A stretch of 23,392 bases of DNA, from the NCBI GenBank assembly GCA_018623995.1, contig JAAZUV010000006.1:1-23392 (forward strand), given 5' to 3'. Positions 7,362-16,256 of the stretch are shown here, one piece after another (position 1 is the stretch's first letter; each line of letters starts with the position of its first letter). Below the pieces are notes generated by a model. The model made no database searches. It had not been told where the DNA came from and worked only from the letters and a program-made list of their open reading frames with translations. The position numbers and the translations under genes are program-made. The stretch comes from Methanobacteriota archaeon (GTDB lineage: Archaea > Thermoplasmatota > Poseidoniia > Poseidoniales > Poseidoniaceae).

Positions 7362-10300
7362 ATGTTTCTGAAAGCACTGGAGATGGAGAATTTCAAGTCA
7401 TTCCGTGGGGAAGTGGTCATCCCTCTTGATCGTGGGTTCTCTGCGATTACCGGTCCAAACGGTTCAGGGAAGTCCAACTGTGGCGATGCCATCCAGTTCG
7501 TTCTCGGTCCAAAATCGACGAGAACCATACGTGCACAGAACACAAAACAACTCATCTTCAACGGTGCAGAAGGCTACAAACCCGCACGAGGTTGTACCGT
7601 AACGCTCGTTTTTGGAAATCCAGTTCTCTCAAGCGGGCGCCGTCGATTGCCAATCGAAAGCGATGAGGTGAGAATGACACGTTCGATTCGTCTCACTGCC
7701 TCAGACAACGTCGTGTCCAGTTACTTGCTCGATGGAGAAGAATCTTCTCAGAAATCATTCCATCGGCTCCTCAACGCTGCCAACGCTCGCCCTGACGGTT
7801 ACAACATTGTCCTTCAAGGGGACGTAACCGGGCTTGCACGAATGACGCCGATTGAACGCCGAAAGGTGCTCGATGGTGTTGCAGGCGTCACATCGTATGA
7901 TGATGAAATTCGAAAAGCCAAGAAACAAAAGGAAAGTGTTGACTCTTACATTGAACGCATTGGCATGCTCGAGGAAGAGCAGCAAGCACGACTCAAGGAA
8001 CTTGAGCAAGAACGCAAAGTGGCTATGAAAGCTCAATCCATTACCGATGAGCTCCTTACGTCACGCTCACAACGCTATCAGGCCATGTTTGCAAGTCTTG
8101 GAATGGAATTGGAACACCAGATTGCTGAACAATTGCGCTTCGTTGAAGAAGCAACTTCGCTTGAAGAACAGGTCAAGACCGGTAGTAAGAAATTGGTCGA
8201 ACTTGATGACCGGATTGGAGAAATTCAGAAACAAATCGATGCATTGCTCGGTGATGAAGGCGATGGTTTGTCGCAAGCCATCCATGATCTGCGCGTTCAA
8301 ATCGATCGTGACAAAGATCGAATCGAAGATTCTGTACAAGCCAACATCGATGATGCACAGGAACGTGAGCAGGTGCTTGAACGGTATCAAGAAGCAGAAG
8401 CGGCTCTGACGACACTCCTCGAAGAGGTACAAACCAGTCAGGACCAGATGGCAGAGGCGGAACGACTCCTCGAAGAAGCCCAGATTGAGGAAAACAAGGT
8501 TCGGGCACTCCTCGAGGGTTCAGGAAAGAATCATGCAGAACTCAATCGAGCTCTGAGCGACGCCATCCAGCAACTTGAGAATGCAAAGCAGACCGTTGCT
8601 GCTGCACAATCCGATGTCGACAGAACGGCTGCACAAGCAGAACTCGTCGAAGCAAATCTCGCCAAGGCCCAAGAGACTGCTGAGGAATCCCGACTCGAAC
8701 TTGAAGAGAAAGAAGCAGAATTCAAGGAAGCATCCGCAGGAAAGAAGGTCGATCGCTCTTCATTGACTCAAGAAATTCTTGATGCCGAGCGAGCAGAATC
8801 TCGTCTTCTCGAAGAGTCGGCAGCTGTCGAGAAGAAAATGACGGAAACCGAACGACAACTCCGTTCCGCACGAGCAGAATTGGAGAACAAATCCAATTCC
8901 AAAGGGATGGCCGGAGGTGCTGCAGCCATTCTTGGTGCTCGTGATCGTGGTGAGATCAAAGGCATCATCGGTACCATTGCTGAGTTGTGCGCTCCAATCG
9001 ATTCTGAACATGAAACTGCACTTGCCACCGCATTTGGTGGAGCCATGACCTCGGTTGTTGTCGATTCCGATGAGGTAGCCGCTGAAGCAATTCGCTGGCT
9101 TGCACAGCGAAAGGCTGGGCGAGCAACCTTCCTTCCATTGAACAAACTCTCGACCAGCCGTGCTGGAGGAAAGGCGATGATGGTTGCCAGAAAACCAGGC
9201 GTCATCGGTTTCGCTTACGAATTGCTTGAATACGATCCGCGAATTGATACGGCCATCAAGTTTGCATTACGAAATACATTGATTGTTCAGAACATGGACA
9301 TTGCCCGTCAGAACATGGGTGGTGTTCGCCTTGTCACGATGCGCGGGGATGTCACTGAAGCAGGAGGTGCCATGGTAGGTGGTTCACGCCAACGAATGTC
9401 TGTTAGTTTCGGTGGCGGAATTGCAGGGGCAAAGGAGGTTGAGCGCTTGAGTGCGGAAATTGATCGCCTACGTTTGATGTCGGATACGGTCTCTGCTGCG
9501 CTTGCTGACGTCCGCAAGGAACAACATTCTCTCCGTCAACAGATCAATGAGTTGGCCAACGAGGACGGCGCAATTCGTAGAGAAACTCTACGCTCTGAAG
9601 TCACGACCTTCAAGAAGGCTCACTCCAAGAACATTGGAGAGGTTCAAGCCTTGAAAGACGACTTGCATCGTTTGGAAGGACTTGCAAGCGCGCAATTGGA
9701 AGCGCTCGATGAGGCCGAATCGAAGGTGGCCGATGGTGAAGTTCTGCGAGCAAGCGCCCAAACCGCACTTGAGGATGCAAGTCCACAGCACCTCAAAGAT
9801 CGTCTTCACGAATGCACAGTCAAGCGCACCCAAGCAGAAGGGATGCGGTCCAACGCAGAGGTTTCATTGCATTCAATTTCAGAACGTAAGACATTGCTTA
9901 CTTCAACGGTTGCTAGCGAAAAAGAACGTTTGAGCCAAATCGATTGTGCCGTTAAAGAGCGTGCAGAAAACGTCGCTAACCTCAAGCGAGATGTTGGGCA
10001 GAATGAGACAACTCTTGCAGAAAAGGAAGCGGAACGTGCGCAATTCCTAGAGGAAAACAAAGGTCTGGAGGATGAGCGCATTGAACTCGTCGAAGAACGG
10101 GCCAGTCTCAATTCCACATTGACCCAAAAAGCCAATCAGGCCCGCAGTCATCGAACGCTTTCAACCGAACTCGAACGAACCATTCAGGCAAAGCGAAAGG
10201 AATTGTACGATGTTGAGATGGAGATGGGTTCCATTGGTATCCAACCGGCCGAGGACGGAACCGTTCTCGACTCTGTTGCTGATATCGATCGTCGTATTCG

Positions 10301-11234
10301 TCGCCTTGAACGCCGACTCGAAGAATTCGGTGCGGTCAACATGCGTGCCATTGAACAATACGATGCTGTTGAGCAACGACTTGCAGAAATGGCCGGGGAT
10401 TTCAAGAAGCTCCAGGAGCGAAAGAAGCACCTCATCGATGTAGCAGAGCGACTCGAGGAGCAACGAAAGGTGCGACTCCTCAATGTACTCGAAAAGGTCA
10501 ATGAGAACTTCAAGAAGGTCTACAAGTCACTTAGCAATGGTGGCCGTGGAGAACTCTATCTCGAGAATAAGGAAGAGCCGTTCAAGGGTGGTCTGGAACT
10601 CTGGGCCCAGCCAAAAGGAAAGTCTTCCAACGTTACTCGACATCAACTGTCTGGTGGAGAGCAATCGGTTGCTGCACTCGCACTCATCTTTGCAATCCAA
10701 GACTACGACCCAAGTCCGTTTTATTACTTCGATGAAGTCGATCAAAACCTTGACAGCGTCAATGCTGAATGCATCGCCAAGATGTGTCGAGAGCGAAGCA
10801 AGGCAGCCCAGTTCATCATGGTGACATTGCGAAAGGTCTCCCTCCAATTGGCTGACCATCACATTGGCATCACGCACGGCGGAGATGGTTGCAGCCGTCG
10901 AATCATTGACTTCGACCAGGAACAAGCCATCGCTCTTGGCGAACAAGCACTCAAAGAAGCAGAATCCGCTGCAGCGAAGAACGAACAGCGTGCCAAGGAA
11001 GAGCGAGAAACACTCGCAGAGATGCCTCGGGTTCCCGATGCACTTCCAGCACCACAGAGCCTTGGTGGGTTGTTGAAGCACATGAAGGATGACGAAAGCA
11101 TGAATTCATTGGCTGAGCGAACGGCTGAAACCAATGAAGACATTGAGGAGCGAACGGCTCTTGCCAATGCTATTTCTGAGTTGAATGAAGCGACTGAAGA
11201 ACATGCTGAAGAGCGCATCGAATTGGATGAATGA
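7362..11234 (+). CDS. smc: Chromosome segregation ATPase SMC
   Basis: SMC is the ATPase core of the prokaryotic condensin that loops and compacts the chromosome with ScpA and ScpB. The 1290 residues show the full plan: N-terminal head with Walker A GPNGSGKS (31-38), first coiled coil (about 165-520), hinge (about 530-675, from IKGIIGTIAEL to GGAMVGGSRQR), second coiled coil (to about 1060), and C-terminal head with the ABC signature LSGGEQ (1096-1101), Walker B YYFDEVDQNLD (Asp1124, Glu1125) and a D-loop. It is longer than the usual 1150-1200 because about 105 mostly acidic residues follow the head (from about 1184). The ATG starts right at the conserved MFLKALEMENFKSF. The scpA Shine-Dalgarno overlaps the smc stop codon, so the two are translationally coupled. 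Confidence 0.97.
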   Translation: MFLKALEMENFKSFRGEVVIPLDRGFSAITGPNGSGKSNCGDAIQFVLGPKSTRTIRAQNTKQLIFNGAEGYKPARGCTVTLVFGNPVLSSGRRRLPIESDEVRMTRSIRLTASDNVVSSYLLDGEESSQKSFHRLLNAANARPDGYNIVLQGDVTGLARMTPIERRKVLDGVAGVTSYDDEIRKAKKQKESVDSYIERIGMLEEEQQARLKELEQERKVAMKAQSITDELLTSRSQRYQAMFASLGMELEHQIAEQLRFVEEATSLEEQVKTGSKKLVELDDRIGEIQKQIDALLGDEGDGLSQAIHDLRVQIDRDKDRIEDSVQANIDDAQEREQVLERYQEAEAALTTLLEEVQTSQDQMAEAERLLEEAQIEENKVRALLEGSGKNHAELNRALSDAIQQLENAKQTVAAAQSDVDRTAAQAELVEANLAKAQETAEESRLELEEKEAEFKEASAGKKVDRSSLTQEILDAERAESRLLEESAAVEKKMTETERQLRSARAELENKSNSKGMAGGAAAILGARDRGEIKGIIGTIAELCAPIDSEHETALATAFGGAMTSVVVDSDEVAAEAIRWLAQRKAGRATFLPLNKLSTSRAGGKAMMVARKPGVIGFAYELLEYDPRIDTAIKFALRNTLIVQNMDIARQNMGGVRLVTMRGDVTEAGGAMVGGSRQRMSVSFGGGIAGAKEVERLSAEIDRLRLMSDTVSAALADVRKEQHSLRQQINELANEDGAIRRETLRSEVTTFKKAHSKNIGEVQALKDDLHRLEGLASAQLEALDEAESKVADGEVLRASAQTALEDASPQHLKDRLHECTVKRTQAEGMRSNAEVSLHSISERKTLLTSTVASEKERLSQIDCAVKERAENVANLKRDVGQNETTLAEKEAERAQFLEENKGLEDERIELVEERASLNSTLTQKANQARSHRTLSTELERTIQAKRKELYDVEMEMGSIGIQPAEDGTVLDSVADIDRRIRRLERRLEEFGAVNMRAIEQYDAVEQRLAEMAGDFKKLQERKKHLIDVAERLEEQRKVRLLNVLEKVNENFKKVYKSLSNGGRGELYLENKEEPFKGGLELWAQPKGKSSNVTRHQLSGGEQSVAALALIFAIQDYDPSPFYYFDEVDQNLDSVNAECIAKMCRERSKAAQFIMVTLRKVSLQLADHHIGITHGGDGCSRRIIDFDQEQAIALGEQALKEAESAAAKNEQRAKEERETLAEMPRVPDALPAPQSLGGLLKHMKDDESMNSLAERTAETNEDIEERTALANAISELNEATEEHAEERIELDE

Positions 11235-11238
11235 GGTG
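11233..11238 (+). promoter_or_regulatory. Shine-Dalgarno GAGGTG deciding the scpA start
   Basis: GAGGTG overlaps the smc stop codon (TGA at 11232-11234) and lies 6 bases before the ATG at 11245. It favours 11245 over the upstream in-frame ATGs at 11185, 11200 and 11227, which lie inside smc. Confidence 0.7.
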
Positions 11239-11244
11239 TTTGAA

Positions 11245-12417
11245 ATGATTCAGCAAGGACTCGATCAGTGGTTTTTGCGGCAAGATGTCATTGATCAACT
11301 CCTGCAAAGTGGAGATGATGATCTTGAAGGAATCAACGCTTATGCCGACCGTATTCTCATGATTGCTCAAGCGGAAGAAGCTGAGCATCAGACGCTTGAG
11401 GACCCATTTGACCGGAGTGTCGCTCTCGTACTTTCTCTCGTGAGTAGTGAAGGTCTTGATGCATGGAACATCGATTTGACATCGTTTCTACGACAATTCA
11501 TGAAGCGGGTCAAGTCTCAGGCAAGTGAGTTGGACTTGCCTGCATGCGGGCGCCTCATCCGTATGGCTTGGGAGGTTCTGAACTACCAGGCTGCGCATCT
11601 CTTCGATCGAATTCAGCATCAAGATGGCGAAGACGATTGGGATACGAGTTTTGATTTCGGATGGGAAGCAGAGTACGATGATCACGAGTTCCATTTTACG
11701 AATACAGTGTTGCAAGGCGGTGCCGACGACGTACTTGAGAATCTATTTGATGAGCGCGTTCGCCGCGAAGAAGGGCGTCCCGTGACGCTGGGCGAACTGC
11801 TCTCTGCATTGAAAGATGCCGCTGATGATGCTGATGCGCTAAAGCTGCGTGAGAAGAATCGCATTGCTCACGCACTTGAAGTTGAAGAGATGGTTTCAAA
11901 CGTTGGTGGCAGAATGCACAATGAAGACCTCGATGGAGACATTGAGCGCTGTTGGAACGCATTGCGTCAAACAACTCAAACGATGGAAAGCAACAATGTG
12001 CCGCTCAAATCTGTCATCAAAACACTCGTACCAATCCTTGAATCCGCTTTTGGAACCATCCCAGAAGGATACGATGACGATGCTCGCGTCAGCTCTTTCA
12101 TTGCAGGGTTGTTTCTCACTCACAAGGGCATGGCTTCGATTACGCAAGGGAACAATCTCGACGATGTCATCATGATCGAGGATCTTTGGCCACATCTGAG
12201 CACGTTTGAAGAAGTTCTCGCTGCCACAATTGAAGCAGATCAAGAGGCACAAATCGCACGAGATGATTCCAAGACAGGTTCTGAATTGCATGCAGAGCGT
12301 CTTCAAGAGCGGGCAGAAAAAGCACGTCTTGCAGAAGAAAAGGCGAGATTGAAGCATGAAAAAGAGCAGCAAGAAGCAGTCCCAGAATTCAACGAACACG
12401 AATGGTTGGTCGAGTAG
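11245..12417 (+). CDS. scpA: Segregation and condensation protein A (kleisin)
   Basis: ScpA is the kleisin subunit that bridges the two SMC heads and recruits ScpB. From the chosen ATG it has 390 residues. The N-terminal kleisin segment is recognisable around DPFDRSVALVLSLVSSEGLDAWNIDLTSFLRQFM, and the C-terminal winged helix around SSFIAGLFLTHKGMASITQ, the position of the family's F-x-A-x-L-E-L motif. It is longer than most bacterial ScpA proteins (about 250) because of a divergent, acidic middle and a highly charged, probably helical tail rich in Glu, Lys, Arg and Ala (about 330-385). The start at 11245 is chosen for its GAGGTG; a longer version from 11185 is possible. Position between smc and scpB makes the call secure although sequence similarity is modest. 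Confidence 0.88.
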   Translation: MIQQGLDQWFLRQDVIDQLLQSGDDDLEGINAYADRILMIAQAEEAEHQTLEDPFDRSVALVLSLVSSEGLDAWNIDLTSFLRQFMKRVKSQASELDLPACGRLIRMAWEVLNYQAAHLFDRIQHQDGEDDWDTSFDFGWEAEYDDHEFHFTNTVLQGGADDVLENLFDERVRREEGRPVTLGELLSALKDAADDADALKLREKNRIAHALEVEEMVSNVGGRMHNEDLDGDIERCWNALRQTTQTMESNNVPLKSVIKTLVPILESAFGTIPEGYDDDARVSSFIAGLFLTHKGMASITQGNNLDDVIMIEDLWPHLSTFEEVLAATIEADQEAQIARDDSKTGSELHAERLQERAEKARLAEEKARLKHEKEQQEAVPEFNEHEWLVE

Positions 12418-12425
12418 GTGAAGAA

Positions 12426-13025
12426 ATGTCGGAACCAGAATTAGAAACGCTCCTCGAAGCCACGTTGTTTGGTTCTGGTAAGTCGCTCTCCATCAAAGAA
12501 CTCTCAGAATCACTTGGCTATGAGGAGGAAGAAATTTCAGAGGCGCTCACCTCCCTCCAAGGAACCATTAAACGACGTCGAGGAGGTGCATTGAGGGTTG
12601 TTGAAATCGGTGGTAAATGGGCCATGGAGGTGCGTCCAAATGTTGCGGATCACTTGCCAAAAGAAACCAAGACGGAGATGCCAAAGAAGCTGCTCAAGGC
12701 TGCTGCATTAATCGCTTATCACCAACCGATGCCTCAGTCACGCCTTGTTGAACTTCTCGGTCAGAAAGCCTACGATTACGTACGTGAACTCTCTCAGTAC
12801 GGGATGATTATGCGAAGGAGAGATGGAAATACACGACGTTTGACGACAACGAGGCGCTTCTCGGAAGCGTTTGGCTGTCCACATACCGATCTGCGAAAAG
12901 TACGAAAATGGTTCAGAGAACAGGTCTCTGAAGCAGGATTGTTCGATGGGATGGACTCTGAGGCATTGAAAGATGTTGGCGAAGATGGCCTTATTCAGGC
13001 AACATTGCCACTCGAAGAAGAGTGA
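12426..13025 (+). CDS. scpB: Segregation and condensation protein B
   Basis: ScpB dimerises through tandem winged-helix domains and binds the ScpA linker in the SMC-ScpAB complex. The 199 residues contain both domains: first around LETLLEATLFGSGKSLSIKELSE with the family G-x-L-R-V-V-E-x-x-x-x-W pattern, second around LLKAAALIAYHQPMPQSRLVELLGQ and the YDYVRELSQYGMI stretch, then the TTRRFSEAFG end motif. The ATG at 12426 is preferred because TAGGTG lies 5 bases upstream; an in-frame ATG at 12402 overlaps the end of scpA. It ends base-to-base against the convergent HMG-CoA reductase gene with no space for a separate terminator. Confidence 0.93.
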   Translation: MSEPELETLLEATLFGSGKSLSIKELSESLGYEEEEISEALTSLQGTIKRRRGGALRVVEIGGKWAMEVRPNVADHLPKETKTEMPKKLLKAAALIAYHQPMPQSRLVELLGQKAYDYVRELSQYGMIMRRRDGNTRRLTTTRRFSEAFGCPHTDLRKVRKWFREQVSEAGLFDGMDSEALKDVGEDGLIQATLPLEEE

Positions 13026-14330
13026 TTAATCTCTCAACTCTTTCAGGATTTCAGCAACTCTTGTTTGCGTTTTCGGACCTTCTTCTGCAATCAATTGTTG
13101 AGCAACTTTCTCAATCTCTTCGCCGACTGCACCAGCACTAACAGCCATATTTTTGGCATGGAGGCGCATGTGGCCCTTTTGGATTCCACTCGTGGCTAAG
13201 GCTCGCAATGCTCCAAGATTCTGGGCAAGACCTGCTGCAGCCATGATTGATGCCAATTCTTGAGCAGATTCAACACCGAGAATCTCGAGGTTGGCTCGTG
13301 CAACTGGGTGGACCTTTGATGCCCCGCCGACAATCCCAACAGCCATAGGCGTCTCGATTGTTCCGACAAGGTTGCCTTCTGAGTCCTTCTCCCAGTGCGT
13401 CATTGATCCGTATCGTCCTTGATGGTAAGCAACGTAGGCGTGACATCCTGCTTCCACTGCTCGCCAATCCTGGCCACAAGCAACGGCAACAGCGGAGATT
13501 CCATTCATGACGCCTTTGTTGTGTGTTGCAGCTCTGTAAGGATCTGCCATGGCGAAGTGATGCGCTTCAAGAATGCCATCGATGATGTTTTTTCCATCAT
13601 CTGCATCGCCGGTATTGCTCATCTCTTCTGGAGTAAAGGTTGCCGTAACCCGTGCAAGTCGTTGAGTAGCCAGGTTCGAGAGAATTCGCAAGAGCGAGCG
13701 ACCTGATGTCATCTTTTCCAATTCTGGCGCAAGTAATTCAGCCATTGTGTTGACCGCATTGGCGCCCATTGCATCGCGGCAATCGACGTGGATATGCACG
13801 ATGAGCATTGGTCCAGATAGCGTTTCAAGTGAGCGAGTCGTTATGTTCTTACATCCTCCTCCCAAACGAATCATTGTTGAGGGTAGGCTGTTTGCAAGTT
13901 CCATCAATTGGATTTTGTTTTCTTCGATTTGCTGAATGGCTGCATCATGATCTTCGACATCAAGGAGTTGGATTTGAGCAATCATCATTGGAGCATCGTT
14001 GTTGGAAGTGAATCCTCCCTGTGCATGGCAGCGCTTTGCCATGTTGGATGCAGCAGCAACAACACTTGATTCTTCGAGGCAAAATGGGACGACGTAGTGC
14101 TTTCCATCAATGATGAAATTGGTTGCAACACCAACAGGAAGCGACATAGTCCCTATTACGTTCTCAATCATGCGATCTGCTGAAGCATCATCCAATTCTC
14201 CACTTGCAGCCAGTGCAGCGATGTGCTCATCATTGAGATTAGCTAGGTCTGCAACCATTCGTCGACGTTGCTCAACATCAAGTTTGTAGAAGCCTTTGAG
14301 GCGGCTGTTGTCCACAGGCATGGTGTCCAC
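13026..14330 (-). CDS. Hydroxymethylglutaryl-CoA reductase, class II type
   Basis: Makes mevalonate from HMG-CoA for archaeal isoprenoid lipids; in class II bacterial enzymes the reaction can run in the degradative direction. The 434 residues align along their length with my memory of the Pseudomonas mevalonii class II enzyme: MIENVIGTMSLPVGVATNF, EESSVVAAAS (Glu87 at the catalytic Glu83 position), DAMGANAVNTMAE, THNKGVMNG (Lys272 for Lys267), GQDWRAVEAG (Asp288 for Asp283) and the flap GHMRLHAKN (His387 for His381). There is no membrane anchor. Class I enzymes, used by most archaea, lack this pattern. An in-frame ATG three codons later is an alternative start. It is divergent from the 14538 gene across an unusual TTAA-rich region. 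Class II in Archaeoglobus and Thermoplasmata has been attributed to transfer from bacteria. Confidence 0.95.
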   Translation of the reverse strand: MDTMPVDNSRLKGFYKLDVEQRRRMVADLANLNDEHIAALAASGELDDASADRMIENVIGTMSLPVGVATNFIIDGKHYVVPFCLEESSVVAAASNMAKRCHAQGGFTSNNDAPMMIAQIQLLDVEDHDAAIQQIEENKIQLMELANSLPSTMIRLGGGCKNITTRSLETLSGPMLIVHIHVDCRDAMGANAVNTMAELLAPELEKMTSGRSLLRILSNLATQRLARVTATFTPEEMSNTGDADDGKNIIDGILEAHHFAMADPYRAATHNKGVMNGISAVAVACGQDWRAVEAGCHAYVAYHQGRYGSMTHWEKDSEGNLVGTIETPMAVGIVGGASKVHPVARANLEILGVESAQELASIMAAAGLAQNLGALRALATSGIQKGHMRLHAKNMAVSAGAVGEEIEKVAQQLIAEEGPKTQTRVAEILKELRD

Positions 14331-14375
14331 TCAAATTGACCCAAGGGTATGAGATGCATGAACCAATCGGAGGCT

Positions 14376-14467
14376 ATTAACGGGTGTAACGCTTAAATTA
14401 ACGCGTTAAAATTGTGTTAATGCAGCGTTAATTAGCGGTACAAAATCCGTTTGGTAATTTGATTAAC
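14376..14467. promoter_or_regulatory. Phased array of GTTAA/TTAAC half-sites between the HMGR and AAA+ genes
   Basis: Within about 90 bases there are seven TTAA tetramers. GTTAA on the + strand starts at 14405, 14416 and 14427, exactly 11 bases apart; ATTAAC occurs at 14376, 14397 and 14462, the first two 21 bases apart. A perfect 12-base palindrome TTAACGCGTTAA spans 14398-14409. Extended units read ACGCTTAA, ACGCGTTAA, TGTGTTAAT and AGCGTTAAT. One-turn spacing suggests cooperative binding of a protein to one face of the helix. It may also contain the HMGR promoter. No function is proven. Confidence 0.5.
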
Positions 14468-14510
14468 GTCTCATAACACGTTGCTAAGTCCTTTTCCATC
14501 CGTGAAATAT

Positions 14511-14519
14511 CATATACTT
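14511..14519 (+). promoter_or_regulatory. TATA-like box for the AAA+ operon
   Basis: CATATACTT, preceded by A-rich GTGAAAT, is centred about 23 bases before the ATG at 14538. This spacing fits a leaderless or nearly leaderless archaeal transcript and helps choose that ATG. There is no Shine-Dalgarno before it. Confidence 0.45.
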
Positions 14520-14537
14520 GGTCAAAGTTGCTCGGGC

Positions 14538-16256
14538 ATGCATGGAAATACAATCGATTTTGGTTTTCCTTCACTAACCGAAGATCCATTTTCATCCAGT
14601 CCGTTGGAGAAAGATGAATCCGATTTGTTGGTTGGTCGTCATGCGTTGTTCGATGAGCTTGAACGGAAAATCACCTTCAAATCGGCGAACCGTATCCTTC
14701 TCGTGGGAGAATTTGGTTCTGGAAAAACATCGTTCATGCAATGTTTGAGTTCAAGAACGAACCTTCATTTGAAGATTGATCGGATTGCATTCTCTGAGCC
14801 CGGAGTTGAGTTGCTCAAAGACATGTATGCACAACTCATCGATGGTTCGCCGCCGCATGATTACTCCAAATTGAATCGTGAATTACGTCGTATGCTTCAC
14901 GATTCGCGTCAAATGCTCCCTCTCATCACCATCGATGCAGATATGGCGGATTTTTCCTCTCTGGAAGCATGCTTACGCTCCTCGCTTCACTTTTTTGAGA
15001 GTCTACCTGCGCTGATCATTATTGCCATCAATCCTCAACAACAATCTCTTATTTCCGAACAATTGCTTCAGCGTTTTGAACTACGAACGATGCCTGAATT
15101 GGGGCAAGATGGCATCAAAGCCATGGTCGAAAGGCGAATTGCAAAAGTGGCTACGCAACCATATCAAATGTCAAGCGAAGATGCAAACCGACTCCTCCAA
15201 TTGAGTCAGAGTGGCCACCCAGGTGCTCTGATTCGAGTTCTTCGGAACGTTGTTTCAGGAACGCACAATGCCTCAAGCAGTCCTTTGTCTCAGCCTATGT
15301 ATGAACCTCCAGTGGTCGAATCGATAGAAGAAGTCGTTCCTGAGCCTGAATTCGTTGAGAACCTTCCATCTTCAACGGATGTGGATGAACCGTTGGATAA
15401 TGAACTAGTGGAAGAAGAATGGGAACAAACACCTGGAATGACAGAAGCTAGCGGCTTCGATCTGGATTTTCAGATTCTTGATGAGCCCCTAGAATTACCT
15501 GAGGAAGAGCCAGAAGATGACCTAATTGAGCACTTAGAGGTACGGGGTGAGGATTCAGAAGATACCTATTTCACAGAACGTAGCCTTCCCTTTGTAGGTG
15601 CTTTTGGAGGATTACGCAATCGTAACATCATCGCAATTGAAGACAAAAGTCCCGTTCCCGAAGGTCAATTCAGGGAAACAGACCAAGGAACTGCGTTTTG
15701 GTCTGCTGAAGAAATCCAACCTGTGTTTGAGGAAGATGAAGGTGACGAAGTCGAGGCCATTGAATCAGAAGAGATCAATACCTTCTACGATGAACCATTG
15801 GATTCTGGCTACTCGGAGGAAGTTGAAATCTCTGAACCAAGTCAACTCGATATGAATGCTATCGAAACCTTCACACGACTTTTGACTCAAGTCTTGCAAC
15901 CTTCTGGAACAGGTTTGCATGGTGATCAACAACTTATTGAGCAACTCCGTGCCTTGTCGAGGCCACGCTTGACTGAGAAGGAAGAGCACGTTCTCAGCAT
16001 AGCAGTGCTTAGTTCTCTTACAGCATCTGAAACAATTGTCGTTGCTGAAGCAAAAGGTCGGACAATTTCCCCCTCCGATCCTGCATTGCTTGAACGCCTT
16101 TCCATCAAACGGGCCCGTCTTTCCCAAATCTGCAATCGACTGCACAAGGCTGGAATCCTGCATGCTCGAATGGTTGGGCGTTCGCGAATGTTTGGTTTAA
16201 CGAGGAGTGCGTTAGCACAATTGATTGCTTGGGGTATTGTTGGAGGTGATGAATGA
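14538..16256 (+). CDS. Uncharacterised AAA+ ATPase with long acidic linker and C-terminal winged helix
   Basis: 572 residues from the ATG; function not recognised. An AAA+ module fills about 30-245, beginning LLVGRHALFDEL with Walker A GEFGSGKT (57-64). The Walker B strand is LPLITIDADMADF, where Asp133-Ala-Asp135 replaces the usual Asp-Glu. RFELRTMPELGQDGIKAMVERRI and SGHPGALIRVLRNVV resemble the lid and sensor-2 region of Orc1/Cdc6-like and related archaeal ATPases. Residues about 250-430 are an acidic, low-complexity linker, probably disordered. The C-terminus (about 475-572) looks like a winged helix (LTEKEEHVLSIAVLSSLTA, KRARLSQICNRLHKAGIL, RSRMFGLT). The ATG is chosen over an in-frame TTG at 14481 because a TATA-like box is placed just upstream. 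Its stop overlaps the next start (ATGATGA), so the two are coupled. Likely a DNA-binding ATPase; alternatives include an Orc1 relative or a regulator. Confidence 0.68.
   Translation: MHGNTIDFGFPSLTEDPFSSSPLEKDESDLLVGRHALFDELERKITFKSANRILLVGEFGSGKTSFMQCLSSRTNLHLKIDRIAFSEPGVELLKDMYAQLIDGSPPHDYSKLNRELRRMLHDSRQMLPLITIDADMADFSSLEACLRSSLHFFESLPALIIIAINPQQQSLISEQLLQRFELRTMPELGQDGIKAMVERRIAKVATQPYQMSSEDANRLLQLSQSGHPGALIRVLRNVVSGTHNASSSPLSQPMYEPPVVESIEEVVPEPEFVENLPSSTDVDEPLDNELVEEEWEQTPGMTEASGFDLDFQILDEPLELPEEEPEDDLIEHLEVRGEDSEDTYFTERSLPFVGAFGGLRNRNIIAIEDKSPVPEGQFRETDQGTAFWSAEEIQPVFEEDEGDEVEAIESEEINTFYDEPLDSGYSEEVEISEPSQLDMNAIETFTRLLTQVLQPSGTGLHGDQQLIEQLRALSRPRLTEKEEHVLSIAVLSSLTASETIVVAEAKGRTISPSDPALLERLSIKRARLSQICNRLHKAGILHARMVGRSRMFGLTRSALAQLIAWGIVGGDE
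16242..16249 (+). promoter_or_regulatory. Strong Shine-Dalgarno GGAGGTGA before the propeller-like gene
   Basis: GGAGGTGA lies within the last codons of the AAA+ gene. Two ATGs follow, at 16253 and 16256, with 4 or 7 bases from the GAGGTG core, so either may be used; they differ by one methionine. Confidence 0.65.

Noticed and set aside
10527..11081. A 184-codon minus-strand open frame inside smc
   Set aside because: It lies opposite the conserved SMC ATPase head; composition is that of an antisense frame and no family is recognisable.
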